Below are positions 34,628 through 46,057 of a stretch of DNA of 64,000 nt, one piece after another (positions within the stretch are counted from its first letter, which is position 1; each line of letters opens with the position of its first letter). The notes under the pieces are model-generated. The model searched no databases, was not told the origin of the DNA, and saw only the letters and a list, made by a program, of their open reading frames with translations. Made by a program: the position numbers and the translations under genes. The DNA is from Symsagittifera roscoffensis. Taxonomy: Eukaryota > Xenacoelomorpha > Acoela > Convolutidae. The stretch lies in contig NC_087064.1 in NCBI RefSeq assembly GCF_963678635.1, positions 17,785,802-17,849,801 of the forward strand, in the 5' to 3' direction.

Positions 34628-36418
34628 CCCTTCTTCAGTTTCATTAACCTATACTCTCTAGATTTCGGTCTCGTCTCTTCCGTGGTCGGTGCGTTATCTT
34701 TCGATAGCGTATAATAGGTTTCCAACGTCGTTCTTAAGTCGTCACCTTTCACTACTTCGATGAAATTTGATGCAATGCTAAAGTTCCTTCGGATCACTTC
34801 TTCTTCTCAAGCTCTCTAGATCATCCAGAAATCTATCAGTCGATTTTTCATCCCTCTGTCTCCTTTTCCTCAAACCTCATCATAGCTTGATATCCTATTT
34901 AATCCAGATCCGAAACGATTCAACAGAACCTCGAAGATCTTGTCTGCAGTATCACGTTCTAATTTTTGCTTGGCTACTACGCATTTCAGTGCCGTTCCCT
35001 ATATATTGCTCAGGATCTCCGTGCAGGCTTGTCTTTCATCAATCAAATTTTCTTGCTCTAGATGTAGGCTCAGGACCTCAACCCAGGTGTCTATGCAACC
35101 ATCCGAATCGTCCTTGAGCTCTTCTGGTTTCTCTAAGGTCTTTCTAGAGGTGCCTTCTCCTCTCTCGCGTGACTCCGTGCTTCTTGTGGCAAATTCTTCT
35201 AGTGTCCTGTTCATCATTTCCCAAGTATTTGTCCATGTCATGCCATCTGGTGTTGCATTCGAGTGTGTGTTTGATTCCCTCTGCTTTCTCGTTGAAGCTC
35301 ATGTGCTTCCTTTTGTTGATGACTTAACCGTTTCAGATTCTGTGATGTTGTGTACCTGAGGTAATGGAGTAGGTTCATGCTTCTTGCGGTGCGGTTTCGC
35401 GAAGTCCCCCCTTGGTCCGGGTTGATTTGCCATTCTCTCTGACACTGTTCTGTCCTGAGCGATAGAGTTTCTCAAGAGCGCATACAATTTAGACTGTATA
35501 GCACAGGAGCTCTTGGCTTGGTCTCTGCTCAATGTGTCCATTCTCGTTTGCAGTCTCCAAAGTTTTTCATTTACGGTTTCATACCGCTTTTTTATTTCTT
35601 CCATATCCCTCTGGATGACTTTCTTCCGTTCCTGATCTGTAGTCTCCACTCTTTCAGCCATCTCTAGCAAATTCTCTTTAGTTGCTCTTGCTAGGGTGAA
35701 GTAGTTATCAAGTTTTCACTTTTTTATGTCGGACTTCTCTTTTCATTTCGTGGCGTTCTTCCTCGCTACTTTTGAGTTTTTTGTCCATCTGTTCCAACTT
35801 TAGCATCAAGTCTCCCAGCTCAACTGGTGGTATTTTCAATTCTGTTAAAGGCCCTGCTGAGTTACCCGCCGCTCTCTGTATTCTGTTTTCCTTCTTCACC
35901 AGACTCCGTTGTTGTCGCGGGAACCGTTCCAAAGGTCTTGATTTCATCACACCTGTTATCACACCTTCCTTTTTTCTTGGTCTCATCCCCACCATGGCTG
36001 CAAATCTCTCCGTGAACAATGTCCTCTTCGTTTGCGAGTCATTCTTTCTTGTTTCCGGTGTGTTGCCAGTGACCTCATTTCCAATGCCCGTTTGGTAAGA
36101 ACTCAATTGTTTTTGTCTCATGTTCATCTGCTTTCGGCATTGGCGTTGATGCAGTAGTTTTCTCTTCGACTTCATCTATGCTTTGTTGGGGTGTCTCAAG
36201 TTCAACTTCCGTGATGGGCGCACTTTTTTGTCTTTTGAGTTATTCTTCAATTGTCTGCTCTTTGTTGCTTCGGGTTTGATGACCATGCTAACTGAAAAAT
36301 TTTTCTTCATTATTCTCGGTTTCGTTTGCGCTAGTGTCTGCCTCTGTTGCCTTGGCGGGCAATTTTGCGTTTGCCCGACTCCGCATTTTTCCGGTAACGA
36401 CACTCTTGTTCTCTTCAT
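34628..36418 (-). pseudogene. gag: Element B gag, broken and 3'-deleted
   Basis: It starts at 36418 (MKRTRVSLPEK). The N-terminal frame break and stop at 36176 are identical to those of A. The coiled coil (about 35450-35650) and the capsid-like DGCIDTWVEVLSLHLEQ are present. At about 34627 the sequence jumps from gag (SREYRLMKLKK) into the end of the protease, deleting both zinc knuckles and the protease active site. Confidence 0.8.
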
Positions 36419-36682
36419 GATCTTTGTTCACAGTTTATTTCTATGTACAATTCTATGTATATACAGGTGTTACGCAAAAATGTCAATGAAAATGAAAGAA
36501 AACCTACAAACCTCTTAGTACCCTACAAACCTACCAACCCATTAAAACAGCTCCAGTCTAATATATATTTAACAGTTCGATTTAAAACTTAATTTTCCTC
36601 GTGTTTATCTGGTTCCTAAGGAGCTATTTATAGATATTGATCCCTATTCCACAGATATTGTCCCTTCATATACCTTCCCTAG

Positions 36683-37299
36683 ACCAAGTGTTGGGACACT
36701 TAATTTACTATCCCAGGACCAAGCGTTGGGACACTCAATTGACTATCCCAGGACTAAGTGTTGGAACACTTAGTTTATTATCCCAGGACCAAATGTTGAT
36801 ACACTTAGTTTTTTCTCCCAGGACCAAGTAATGGGACACTTAACTTACTATCCCAGGACTAACTGTTGGGACACTTAATTTACTATCCCATGACTAAGTG
36901 TTGGGACAGTTAATCTACTATCCCAGAACTAAGTGTTGGGACTTTCAATTTACCATCCCATGACTCAAGTGTTGACACCCTTAAATTACTATCCCAGGAC
37001 TCAGGTGTTGGGACACTTAATTTACTATCCCAGGACTCAATTTTGGACACTTGAATTACTATCTCAGGTTTCAAGTGTTGGGACACTTAGTTTACTATCC
37101 CACGACTAAGTGTTGGGACCCATAATTCAATATCACAGGACTCATGTGTTGTGATCCTTAAATTACTATCCCAGTACTCAGGTGTTGGGACCCTCAATTT
37201 ACTATCCGAGGACTCAAGTGTTGGGACACTTAAATTAAAATCCCAGGACTTAAATGATGGGACCCTTAGTTTACTACCCCAAGACTCAAGTGTTGCAGT
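36683..37299 (-). repeat. Leader tandem repeats of element B (about 17 x 35 bp)
   Basis: The units are the same as in A but twice as many. Interior units vary (GGGACACTTAATTT or GGGACCCATAATTC), while the first and last units match those of A. The copy-number difference therefore arose by internal expansion or loss. Confidence 0.85.
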
Positions 37300-37592
37300 G
37301 CATGGCCGTTGATTTGCCTGCCTCAAGAACTCGTGTAAAATGCTCTCACTCACCAAATTCTCATCAAAATTTGTCTGAATTCCTCTAAAATGTCTTGCTT
37401 TCTCTCAACCAACTGTAAATGAAAAATCAAACTGGGTTTTACACCAGATTGTGATTGAAAATGTGCCAACTTTTTTTTGAAAAATTCACAGTAAAAACTC
37501 AAATTTTCTTATAAAATCTCCAAAACAATTTATACAAATTCTATTATTCAAAATTGACAAAGCCGACTTTCCAAAAAAATTTGTCTGGTACC

Positions 37593-38376
37593 TGATTGTC
37601 ACGCGTTCCCTCCCCCTCAACGTTGTTATGGGGTGTTTACCTTTCGGGTATCCAGAAAAATGTCGATTTTCGATCCCCCACCCGATTCAGTCAGGTTATC
37701 TACCTTATGTCGAGTTTGCCATCGTGTACCTTCGCTTTTTGCGTTCCAACTCTTGTTTTGAGAATTTACACTGATTAATCAAGACTCCAATTAATCTATT
37801 GTAACTAAATTGACGATATCGATTGTATAGTTACCGCAATTAGACCCCTTTTTCTACAATTTCCAACCACCAACCTCTATCTTAACCAACACCCCTATCT
37901 AACCTCCCCCTATCTAGCCTCTACTTAAGCCGAAATCCAACATAAGCGCAATGGGTGCTAATACATTCAAGAGAAAACCCGTAGAACTTGTTCCCAGGCT
38001 CTGCGCAAGTAAAAACGTTTCCTTCCTCAATACTGTGGGGTAGCCGCTTGTTCTCTTTTTTACTTATATCCTAGAGTATAAAATGGATTTAAACGATTCC
38101 AATTAGACCCAACAGCACACAACGTTGATCCCATCTAATTGTCCCACTGCTCTCGTCACACTACTAGCAGTGCTTTCCCGGTAGTGTCCTCTCTTGGTTC
38201 CCAGAACTCAGCCCAGCAAACCACTCAGCTATCCGTCTGGTCACCTCTTCCAGCGAATTCTCCCAGTGGTTCTCCAAGGTCGCAAGGCTATCTGAAAACA
38301 CTTTCAACGGCCCTTATTCGGGCACCTGCTGAGTACTTGCTGTTTTGATCGAGACGATCGGTCTTATTGTAAAACA
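37593..38376 (-). repeat. 5' LTR of element B (784 bp)
   Basis: TG at 37593 and CA at 38376 on the plus strand; almost identical to 28863-29647. The primer-site-like GGTACCAGACAAA follows on the sense strand. No partner LTR is in the window. Confidence 0.8.
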
Positions 38377-38534
38377 GTATGAGTATACTATTAAATATTT
38401 TGGAAGTCTGATCCACCTTGTCTGGAAATCAAAGTCACTGTTTTTTTTAGTTAATTTGGTTTTTTCTTCCTATTTCTAATCTTTTTCGGTCTTTTTTCGC
38501 TATTTGTCTTTTAACCGTTTTTTTGTTCCACTAG

Positions 38535-38969
38535 TGGCCCCGCCATACTCGGTTAGCTAAGCCTCGTATCCCAGAGCACACCGAGAATATTTTAACAAGT
38601 TTACTTAAAAAGCTATCACGGTATGACCAGCAGGTGGGCACGTTTCAGTTTAACTGTACGACTGTGCCAGTCGGTCATATTTGGAAGTTTGACCTTGAGA
38701 AACACGAAACACGCAATTTTGGGAGGAAAATTTATGTTTCAAAATTTCGAATGGAGCCTGTCATGCTCAACTTTCTCGCGACAACTGAAAATATCAGAAA
38801 AATAAGATCAGAACATCCGATTTACAATCGCGGGAAAATACCTAAAAAAAAGCAGCGGGAAATTGCTATTCGCAATATCCAGATAAGAAATAAAACGCCA
38901 GCAGAGCCGTCTTATCCTGAAATAGGAAAAGAAGCGATTGCGAAAGAAGATCACGATTATTCGAGCTGA
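38535..38969 (+). CDS. Host-like terminal exon, unknown function
   Basis: A strong polypyrimidine tract (38495-38530) ends in 'ccactag' and is followed by 144 open codons to a stop at 38967-38969. The protein includes HTENILTSLLKKLSRYDQ, NCTTVPVGHIWKFDLEKHE and a basic C-terminal part (GKIPKKKQREIAIRN). Its truncated copies at 29816 and 39655 argue that this is the full-length version. I do not recognise a family. The element B LTR lies about 160 bp upstream, inside what would be the intron. Confidence 0.5.
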   Translation, partial: WPRHTRLAKPRIPEHTENILTSLLKKLSRYDQQVGTFQFNCTTVPVGHIWKFDLEKHETRNFGRKIYVSKFRMEPVMLNFLATTENIRKIRSEHPIYNRGKIPKKKQREIAIRNIQIRNKTPAEPSYPEIGKEAIAKEDHDYSS

Positions 38970-39411
38970 ACTAGAGTGAACCCTCAGTGGAAAGGTGGAC
39001 AGCTGGGTGTCCCAATGGTTCAGACCAAAACTTCATTACAAGAGTCAAAACTTGTTTGCCTTATTAAAACTTATTAGTATTAAACTCCTCAAGTTATCAT
39101 ACTTAATTCTCGAGTTGATCATTAATTTAGTTACTTCGAATTCCCGAGTGTGAGTTCTCAATTTAGTTTTCTTGAATGTGTTTTATGATTGTTATATTGA
39201 GATATGGCGAATTTTAGGTTGATCCATCTGAAATGGATCAAAGTTCCACTGTCTAATAAAAAGTAACTGTGAGGATTGTTCCGACCCTGTTTTTAACGGC
39301 GTTCGTGTATTTTGGGTTTTTTGAGACCTAAGTATGGGGAAGCTCTTATTTTCTAGAGTGGGGGGGGGGGGGGGATTTTGGTAGTGGCTTTTAAGCTGTA
39401 ACGGGTTTTTA
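38970..39411. other. Intergenic DNA with a 14-bp poly-G run
   Basis: The G run at 39361-39374 is the only striking feature. No gene is seen. Confidence 0.5.
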
Positions 39412-40041
39412 GTCTCATGTCGCCAGCGAACCGAATTGGCTCCGACCGTTTTGAGGTAGAAAAACACGAGAGATAGTGTCCCTGACTCTTGAGCCAATGG
39501 TTATAGGGCCTATTCTTCTTAAGCCTCATATGTGACCGAAGTAGGCGACTGTTACATCGGATGTTCTGACATTCGCCTTATAACCCGATGAATGATAAGG
39601 CCCTATAATCTTTTTTGGTCTTTTTTTGCTATTTGTCTTTTAACCGTTTTTTTGTTCCACTAGTGGCCCCGCCATACTCGGTTAGCTAAGCCTCGTATCC
39701 GAGAGGACACCGAGAATATTTTAACAAGTTTACTTAAAAAGCTATCACGGTACGACCAGCAGGTGGGCACGTTTCAGTTGAACTGTACGACCGATACTCT
39801 AGAATGGGCAGTCATGTAGCCCGGAGCTGTGTCAAGTGTGTTCGATCCCGTAGTCTTTATGTAGTTAAGGACCCAGGAGCGCCATAAAAACACTATGTAA
39901 CAGGGGTCTGCTTAAGTCACAATTGAGGTTAAGGAGAATAGGCCCTATAACCATTGGCTCAATGTATTGGCTCAAGGAAACTATCTCATTCTATACCTCA
40001 TTCAGTCGGAGCCATTTCGGTTCGCGTAAGACATGAGACTG
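39412..40041. mobile_element. Fold-back element carrying a captured exon fragment
   Basis: The arm 39412-39521 is an imperfect inverted copy of 39933-40041 (shared cores: CCTATAACCATTGGCTCA, TCGGAGCCA, GGTTCGC). The arms flank 411 bp that contains 39608-39795, a copy of the polypyrimidine tract, acceptor and first 120 bp of the host-like exon at 38535. No transposase is present. It sits directly before the LTR of element C. Confidence 0.6.
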
Positions 40042-40133
40042 CAATATTGTTTTACAGTTTAAATATCGTTTCGATCATTTCAGCAATCTGCCCCGAGTGT
40101 GGGCCGTTGTGAAGAGTTTTCAGATAGCTTGCA

Positions 40134-40333
40134 ACTTAGCTGGACCATTAGGAGACTTGACTTTAACAGGTGGCCAGTCGAGTGGGAGAGTGGTTCACAG
40201 GGACTTAGTTGGACCATTAGGAGACTTGACTGGAACAGGTGACCAGTCGAGTGGGAAAGTGGTTCACAGGGACTTAGCTCGACCATTAGGAGACTTGACT
40301 GGAACAGGTGACCAGCCAAGTGGGAAAGTGGTG
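40134..40333 (+). repeat. 69-bp unit, three copies, in the U3 of element C
   Basis: Units begin at 40134, 40203 and 40272 with ACTTAG(C/T)(T/C)(G/C)GACC. The A and B LTRs have a single equivalent (near 'gagaaccactgggagac' on the sense strand). Placement upstream of the TATA element suggests an enhancer-like array. Confidence 0.8.
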
Positions 40334-40461
40334 CTGGTGATCAGCTGCAGGACAAGTCAAGGAAACAACCGGCACGGTCAGAGCAACTAGAGAAGACGGG
40401 GGTGTTCTCAAGTTGGTCAAACGGGTATCGTTAAAATCCACATTACATTATAGGAGATAAG

Positions 40462-40468
40462 TATAAAA
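40462..40468 (+). promoter_or_regulatory. TATA element of the element C LTR
   Basis: TATAAAA in the LTR, aligned with TATAAGTA in the A LTR. It lies downstream of the 69-bp repeats and about 400 bp before the LTR end, a normal U3/R position. Confidence 0.5.
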
Positions 40469-40873
40469 CTGGATAAGCGGAACCCGATTGTTTTGAGGAA
40501 GTTTTTACTCAAGCAGGCCTGGAAACAGGTCTACGGTTTTCTCTCGAGAGGTTTAGCACCCGGCGTTTAAGGGAATTTTTGGCTTAAGAGGGGGCTAAAG
40601 AGGGGAGAGGTTAGAAGGGGGGCTGGTTAGGTTAGAGGTTGGTGGTTGTAAAGTGTAAAAAGGGGGAACACATTAGAGTAACTAATTGATCGGCATCGTC
40701 GATTTAGTTACATTAGATTCTTACACGCAGCGGTTATAAGAAGCGGATATCCGAATTTAACATCGAATTAAGGTAAGTACCCTGGTCGGATCGGGAAGGG
40801 GGAACGGACATAGACAGTTTTTATGATACCCCATAAGATCGCTAGCAGGGAGGAGGAGAACGCGTGGCAATCA

Positions 40874-40884
40874 AGTACCAGACA
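40874..40884 (+). other. Candidate primer-binding site of element C
   Basis: AGTACCAGACA follows the LTR end directly and corresponds to GGTACCAGACA of A and B. It lacks a leading TGG. The tRNA is uncertain. Confidence 0.35.
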
Positions 40885-40920
40885 TTTTTTTGTTGTTGTT
40901 CAGATAAAGGGCTGACACAA

Positions 40921-42110
40921 GTCACCTTTGAATTTTAGGTGGGTACATTTTTTTTTGCTTTTATCGATATTCATTTTTATTTTTATTTTTTTTTCTCTCT
41001 GTTAAATTTTTGACGCTTTTGGAGAAGAAAGTTTTAATCGGTTTCGGACAAACTGGTGATCACAAGACACCTAGAACAAGTTGGGATTCAACTTGCGGCA
41101 AAATATTAAAAGAAAATAAATACAAGGGGATTGGTGATTTTAACTTTTGGCCAGTAAGGTTGGGTTTTTTTGGGAAAATTTTTACTAGAGCTCGAGTGGT
41201 GGTACAAGGTACAGTGGTTCAAGGCAGTCTTGGGACAGGCAGTCTTGGGACAGGCAGTCTTGGGACAGGCAGTCTTGGGACAGGCAGTCTTGGGACAGGC
41301 AGTCTTGGGACAGGCAGTCTTGGGACAGTACCAGAAAGTCTTGGGACAGTACCAAAAAGTCTCGGGACAGTACCAGAAAGTCTTGGGACAGCACCAGAAA
41401 GTCTTGGGACAGTACCAAAAAGTCTTGGGACAGTACCAGAAAGTCACCTTTGAATTTTAGGTGGGTACATTTTTTTTTGCTTTTATCGATATTCATTTTT
41501 ATTTTTATTTTTTTTTCTCTCTGTTAAATTTTTGACGCTTTTGGAGAAGAAAGTTTTAATCGGTTTCGGACAAACTGGTGATCACAAGACACCTAGAACA
41601 AGTTGGGATTCAACTTGCGGCAAAATATTAAAAGAAAATAAATACAAGGGGATTGGTGATTTTAACTTTTGGCCAGTAAGGTTGGGTTTTTTTGGGAAAA
41701 TTTTTACTAGAGCTCGAGTGGTGGTACAAGGTACAGTGGTTCAAGGCAGTCTTGGGACAGGCAGTCTTGGGACATGCAGTCTTGGGACAGGCAGTCTTGG
41801 GACAGGCAGTCTTGGGACAGTACCAGAAAGTCTTGGGACAGTACCAGAAAGTCTCGGGACAGTACCAGAAAGTCTTGGGACAGCACCAGAAAGTCTTGGG
41901 ACAGTACCAAAAAGTCTTGGGACAGTACCAGAAAGTCTTGGGACAGCACCAGAAGGTCTTGGGACAGTACCAGAAAGTCTTGAGACAGTACCAGAAAGTG
42001 TTGGGACAGTACATAGAAGTGTTGGGACGGTACATAGAAGTGTTGGGATAGTACAAAGAAGTGTTGGGATAGTGTAAAAAAGTGGTGTGACGGTACTAAA
42101 GGGTCTTAAG
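40921..42110 (+). repeat. Duplicated leader with 15-bp and 21-bp tandem arrays
   Basis: A 522-bp block (40921-41442) is repeated from 41443. Each block ends in an array: 15-bp units (GGCAGTCTTGGGACA; 7 in the first block from 41223, 5 in the second from 41745) followed by 21-bp units with AGTCTTGGGACAGTACC. The arrays stay open in several frames and give Ser-Leu-Gly-Thr-type repeats, but there is no sign that they are translated. The TTGGGACAGTA core is shared with the sense strand of the A/B leader repeats. Confidence 0.85.
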
Positions 42111-42336
42111 ACAGGTCGAAATAACTAAATCAAAAGCAATAGGACTAGTCGGAACGTTAAATCGTGATAGATCGGATTCTTTTGGGATCACGAATTAGTA
42201 AAGTTTTAATAAATCTTAAAGGGAATAGGAACGTTGTTTTTCTTTATTGTTATATTTATCATTAAAAAAAATTATTTTTAGATTAGGATTTTGTAAATAG
42301 TAATATTGTAAATAGAAATAATTGTAAATAAAAATC
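42111..42336 (+). other. AT-rich end of the leader before gag
   Basis: Non-coding. It contains a run of 'gtaaatag' sub-repeats (about 42293-42330) immediately before the gag ATG. Nothing else is seen. Confidence 0.5.
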
Positions 42337-45022
42337 ATGAGACAGAGCAGGGTACCGATAGCTGAAAAAAGAGCTACGGAGTCAAAGACAAAATGTAACT
42401 CGTCGCAACGAAAAGTGACATCGGTTGGCCCAAGAATAACAAGAAAGAACTTTTCAGTGAGCATGGTCAACACAAAAAGTTCAAAAGAGAAGACGAAAGA
42501 GGGCGCGGAAGGGAAACAAACGGAACCCGCCATTGAGATTGACCTAGAAAAACCAGACCAGAGTGTTGATGAGGTGGAGAAGAAGACGACGGAGTCGACA
42601 CCGATGCCGAATGCAGAGGAACAAAATCAAAAGTCGATGGAATTCTCGCCGATAGACACTGTGGAAGACACAACAGGCAGCACGCCAGAAACAGTAAAGG
42701 ACGAGTCTCAACAAAAAAAGAACGTCATTTACAGAAAGGATAGCAATGATGGTCGGGATGAAATCAAGAGACATAGTGACGGAAGAACCGAAAGCCGAGA
42801 AAGGCAAAACATTTGGAACAGTTTCCACGATAACGACAGAGGCTAACCAAGACGACGACCAGGTTAAACAGAGGGCAGCAGCCAACAATACGGCAAAAGC
42901 TGACCATGAAACAACAACTTCTCTTGAGCTGGGCGATTTGATGGCGAAGCTAGATCAGATCGACAAGAGACTAAAGCACAGCGAGGAGGATAGGGAGGTG
43001 ATAAAGAAAGAATTAAGATACAACAAACACGAGTACCTGGACAACTATTTCAATCTGGCAAGGGCGACAGAAGGAAAGCTTCAGCAGATGTCAGACAAGG
43101 TAAAGGCCACTGATGGAGAGCGAGATAAGAACATTAAAAAAGACATGCAAGAGAGGAAGCAACGGTATGACACTGTGAACAGCCAGTTAGGGAGTCTAGA
43201 AACGAGAATGGATACAATGAGAAGAGACCAGGCTGAGAGTTCATGTGCCATACAGGCAAGCAAAACTAGATGCCATCTTGAGAAACTCGACATCACAAGA
43301 TAGGTCGGCAACGGATCGGACGCAAGGTAACAGAGTTGATTTCGTGGAACCACCACGGAACAAACGGCAGTCAACACCGTTACCATTACCCCGGGATGCA
43401 GCGAGCACAGCATCGGGGGGGACAAAGACAATTATGAAAAGTGGAACCGCAAATACGACGAGTGGTCCAGGTGATTCCACGACCTACAATAATGCGGGAC
43501 CTGATGCCATGACATGGGCCAGCACCTGGGAAATGATGAATAGAACATTGGAAGCGTTCGCCACGAGAAACACTGAATCGAGTGAGAGAGGAGGTGGAAA
43601 ATCCAGGAAAACCTTCAAGAAGCCAAAAGAATTTAAGGATGACTCAGACGGATGCATCGATACCTTGGTAGAAGTCATGAGATTACATTTGGAACAGGAC
43701 AACTTAAACGACGAGAGACAAGCCTGCACAGCGATACTCAGTAACTTAGAAGGCACGGCATTGAAATGCGTAGTTTCAAAGAAGGAAGAGGAACGCGATA
43801 CAGCGGACAAGATCTTCGAGATATTGTTGAATCGATTCGGGTCAGGCATGAAGGGTCACCAAGCGATGATGAGATTCGAGAAAAGGAGGCAAAGGGACGA
43901 TGAATCAATTGATCGGTTCCTAGATGATCTCTAGAGATTGAAACGAAGGAGTGATCCTGAAGAGTCAACAAACAGAAGGAACTTTAGCATTGCCTCGAAG
44001 TTCATCGATGGGGTGAAAAGTGACGACTTGAGGACAATGTTAGCAACGTACTGTACACTGTCGAAAGATAGTGCACCGACTCCAGAAGAAATGAGACAGA
44101 AGTCAAGAGAGTACATGCTAATGAAACCCAAGAAGTACTCATATTCAGATAACAGGAATATGCAGGGGGGAGTCAACCACAAAGGTCGTCATGGTACAAG
44201 CCGAGAGATGACTTGAACAAACGTAGATCATGCGCAAACTGCGGGTCAGCTGATCATCACGTGGCGGATTGCACAACATACAAACAGGGCATGAAGAGTT
44301 TGGGATATGCACCCGATGAGGAAGATATGAGCCAGATGGAGGAACACGAGTATTATAGTGGCTTGATCATCAAGATAGGTGCGAGATGTATTTCTGCAAT
44401 CAAGAGGGGCACTTTAGGATGGACTGTCCTTTGTTTTGGGAGGCAGTGAAGAACCAGAGTCACCCCAAGCATAAGTTGGCGTTAGAGGCGGTGCAGAACC
44501 AGAAAAACAGACAAACCGAGTATGAAACAAAACATTCGGAAGCACAGAGTGCGGAACTACCAACGAACACGGTGAAAGCCGTAACGCAAGTCAACAGTGC
44601 AAAAGAGGCCACGGCCAGAAATGCCCTAGAGATAAATTATGAGAAAGAGGCGGCAGAGGCTATCAACAAAGTCAAACAGGACTTAGCGACGAAGGAAATA
44701 GAGCAACGATTGAAACAGGAGATCGAAAAGCAGAAGTTAAATGAGACGTCAGGTTGGTCGGTGCCGGTGCCAGAAGCCGTAGCAGGGTCGAAAAAGAGTG
44801 GAAATTGCAACACTCTGAAAATGGTGACGGGAAAGTCATTCGGCATAACAAAGATCGGGGCCAGAATAATGTCAATAATCACCGTGGGCGGCCATGAAAT
44901 AACGAGGAACTTGAACGAACCAAGCGATCAGACAATAATGCACATTGACGTGTACGCAGATTACTTGAAAGCGATAAGCCCTCAGACGACGTCTAGAGCC
45001 TTGAGGGCGCTACTCACGAGAG
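42337..45022 (+). pseudogene. gag: Element C gag, broken by frameshifts
   Basis: The ATG at 42337 (MRQSRVPIAEK) matches the A and B starts. In order: a charged low-complexity N-terminus; a coiled coil (LGDLMAKLDQIDKRLKHSEE, about 42930-43240); a capsid-like gag domain (DGCIDTLVEVMRLHLEQ to RRQRDDESIDRFLDDL, about 43640-43930); zinc knuckle 1, CANCGSADHHVADC, at 44231-44272; and zinc knuckle 2 at 44387-44427, with C, C, H, C spacing 2-4-4. Breaks occur near 42720 (A run), 43255, 43933 (TAG), 44200, 44388 (one base missing in the first Cys of knuckle 2) and 45024 (one extra T). Gag would form the particle and package RNA. Confidence 0.85.
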
Positions 45023-46057
45023 GTTGGCAGCAAGTCAGTCCGTGTTGAAAACAGATATACAGAAGCTTATGGTCCGCATGAGGTGATGCTAAACATAGAT
45101 GGGATAAACATCTATAGGAAAACCATGATAACATGTGATGAAGATCTAGTGGGGCAGATCTACGTGGGCAAAGAAGAACTAAAAGTGAGATCGATTGAAC
45201 ACTGCGCCATGCTGGAAGAAGATGCAATGCACATCGGGACGGAAGCGGACGTGTCAGCACACGTGCTTGACATAAGTGGCAAAAAGACTCAGTTACGTGG
45301 GTTACTTGATACGGGAGCGGTCTTGAGTGTTATACCAATCGAAACTTGGGAACGAATGGGTTTTGACAAAAAAGACTTGATAGACTCAAGAATACGGCTA
45401 TCAGCTGCGAACAAAGGGGCGCTGCGGGTAATAGGCAGAACACCAATAATAGCCCTAAATCTAGGGGAACGCAACCTGTGGATGAGCTTTCTAGTGCTGG
45501 AAAACCTAGACGAGTCTGACCAGTTCATTTTAGGCAGAGACTTCATCAGGAACTTCGACGTAACGATTGATCTAATTAATTCCATGTTCAGGATTCGAAA
45601 GCCGGATAGGAAGTACGTAATTAAACCGGTAAATCTGATAATGGCAAATGAGAATAAAGTACCGGTGTTCTTGAATAGAAGGGTAAGGCTGGAAGCGAAC
45701 GAAGCGGCAATTGTGGGCTTACGGATGAAAAGTCTTAATGAGGTAAGTGATAGTAAGCAAGTATGCATAGTTCCCAATCCAAACAGTCAAAGTGCGGCTG
45801 TTTTTGGAAGATCCTTCTCGATAACCAAGAGCGGTCTCTGCGTCAGTGTCTTGTTGAAAACTCTTGACATACCCATAACAATCCAGAGGGGAAGGAAGTT
45901 GGGATATGCCTTACCCGTGAAAACTCGATATGAAATGACTGAAAATGTAAAAGAGAATGAAGTAATTGAATGTCCCAATCACAGGGACAAGATTTGTAAC
46001 TTGAGACGATTGAATAAAATAAAAAGTTCATCAGGTCTTGTAAAGTCACTCAAGTCA
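45023..46057 (+). pseudogene. Element C aspartic protease and pre-RT region
   Basis: The retropepsin active site is DTGA at 45308-45319 within LLDTGAVLSVIP. The hydrophobic strand WMSFLVLENLDESDQ and the conserved ILGRDFI, which corresponds to the second hydrophobic-Gly motif of the family, follow. About 170 residues with a PNPNSQSAAVFGRSFSITK segment connect it to RT. The frame is open from 45023 to 46108, but from about 46058 the true frame is shifted by one base; A reads through the same point without a shift, so the break is a mutation of C. Confidence 0.85.

Larger units (their letters stand above)
31640..38376 (-). mobile_element. Element B: truncated Ty3/gypsy-like LTR retrotransposon
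   Basis: Read on the minus strand it has LTR, leader repeats, gag, partial protease, RT, RNase H and linker, and stops near 31640 where C enters the integrase zinc-binding region. It shares with A the near-identical LTR, the early gag frame break and 340 bp of flank, so A and B descend from one damaged locus by duplication. B keeps the RT that A lost, while A keeps the zinc knuckle and protease that B lost. Confidence 0.85.
40048..40873 (+). repeat. 5' LTR of element C (826 bp)
   Basis: It starts TGTTTTACAG and ends GGCAATCA. It aligns with the reversed LTRs of A and B across its whole length but is clearly diverged, so C belongs to another lineage of the same family. It contains a 69-bp triplication in the U3 part and a TATA element. 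Confidence 0.8.

Noticed and set aside
41010-42077. Long frames on both strands over the leader repeats (Ser-Leu-Gly-Thr or Pro-Lys-Thr repeats)
   Set aside because: They exist only because 15- and 21-bp repeats keep all frames open; they start from non-ATG codons and are not conserved in A or B.
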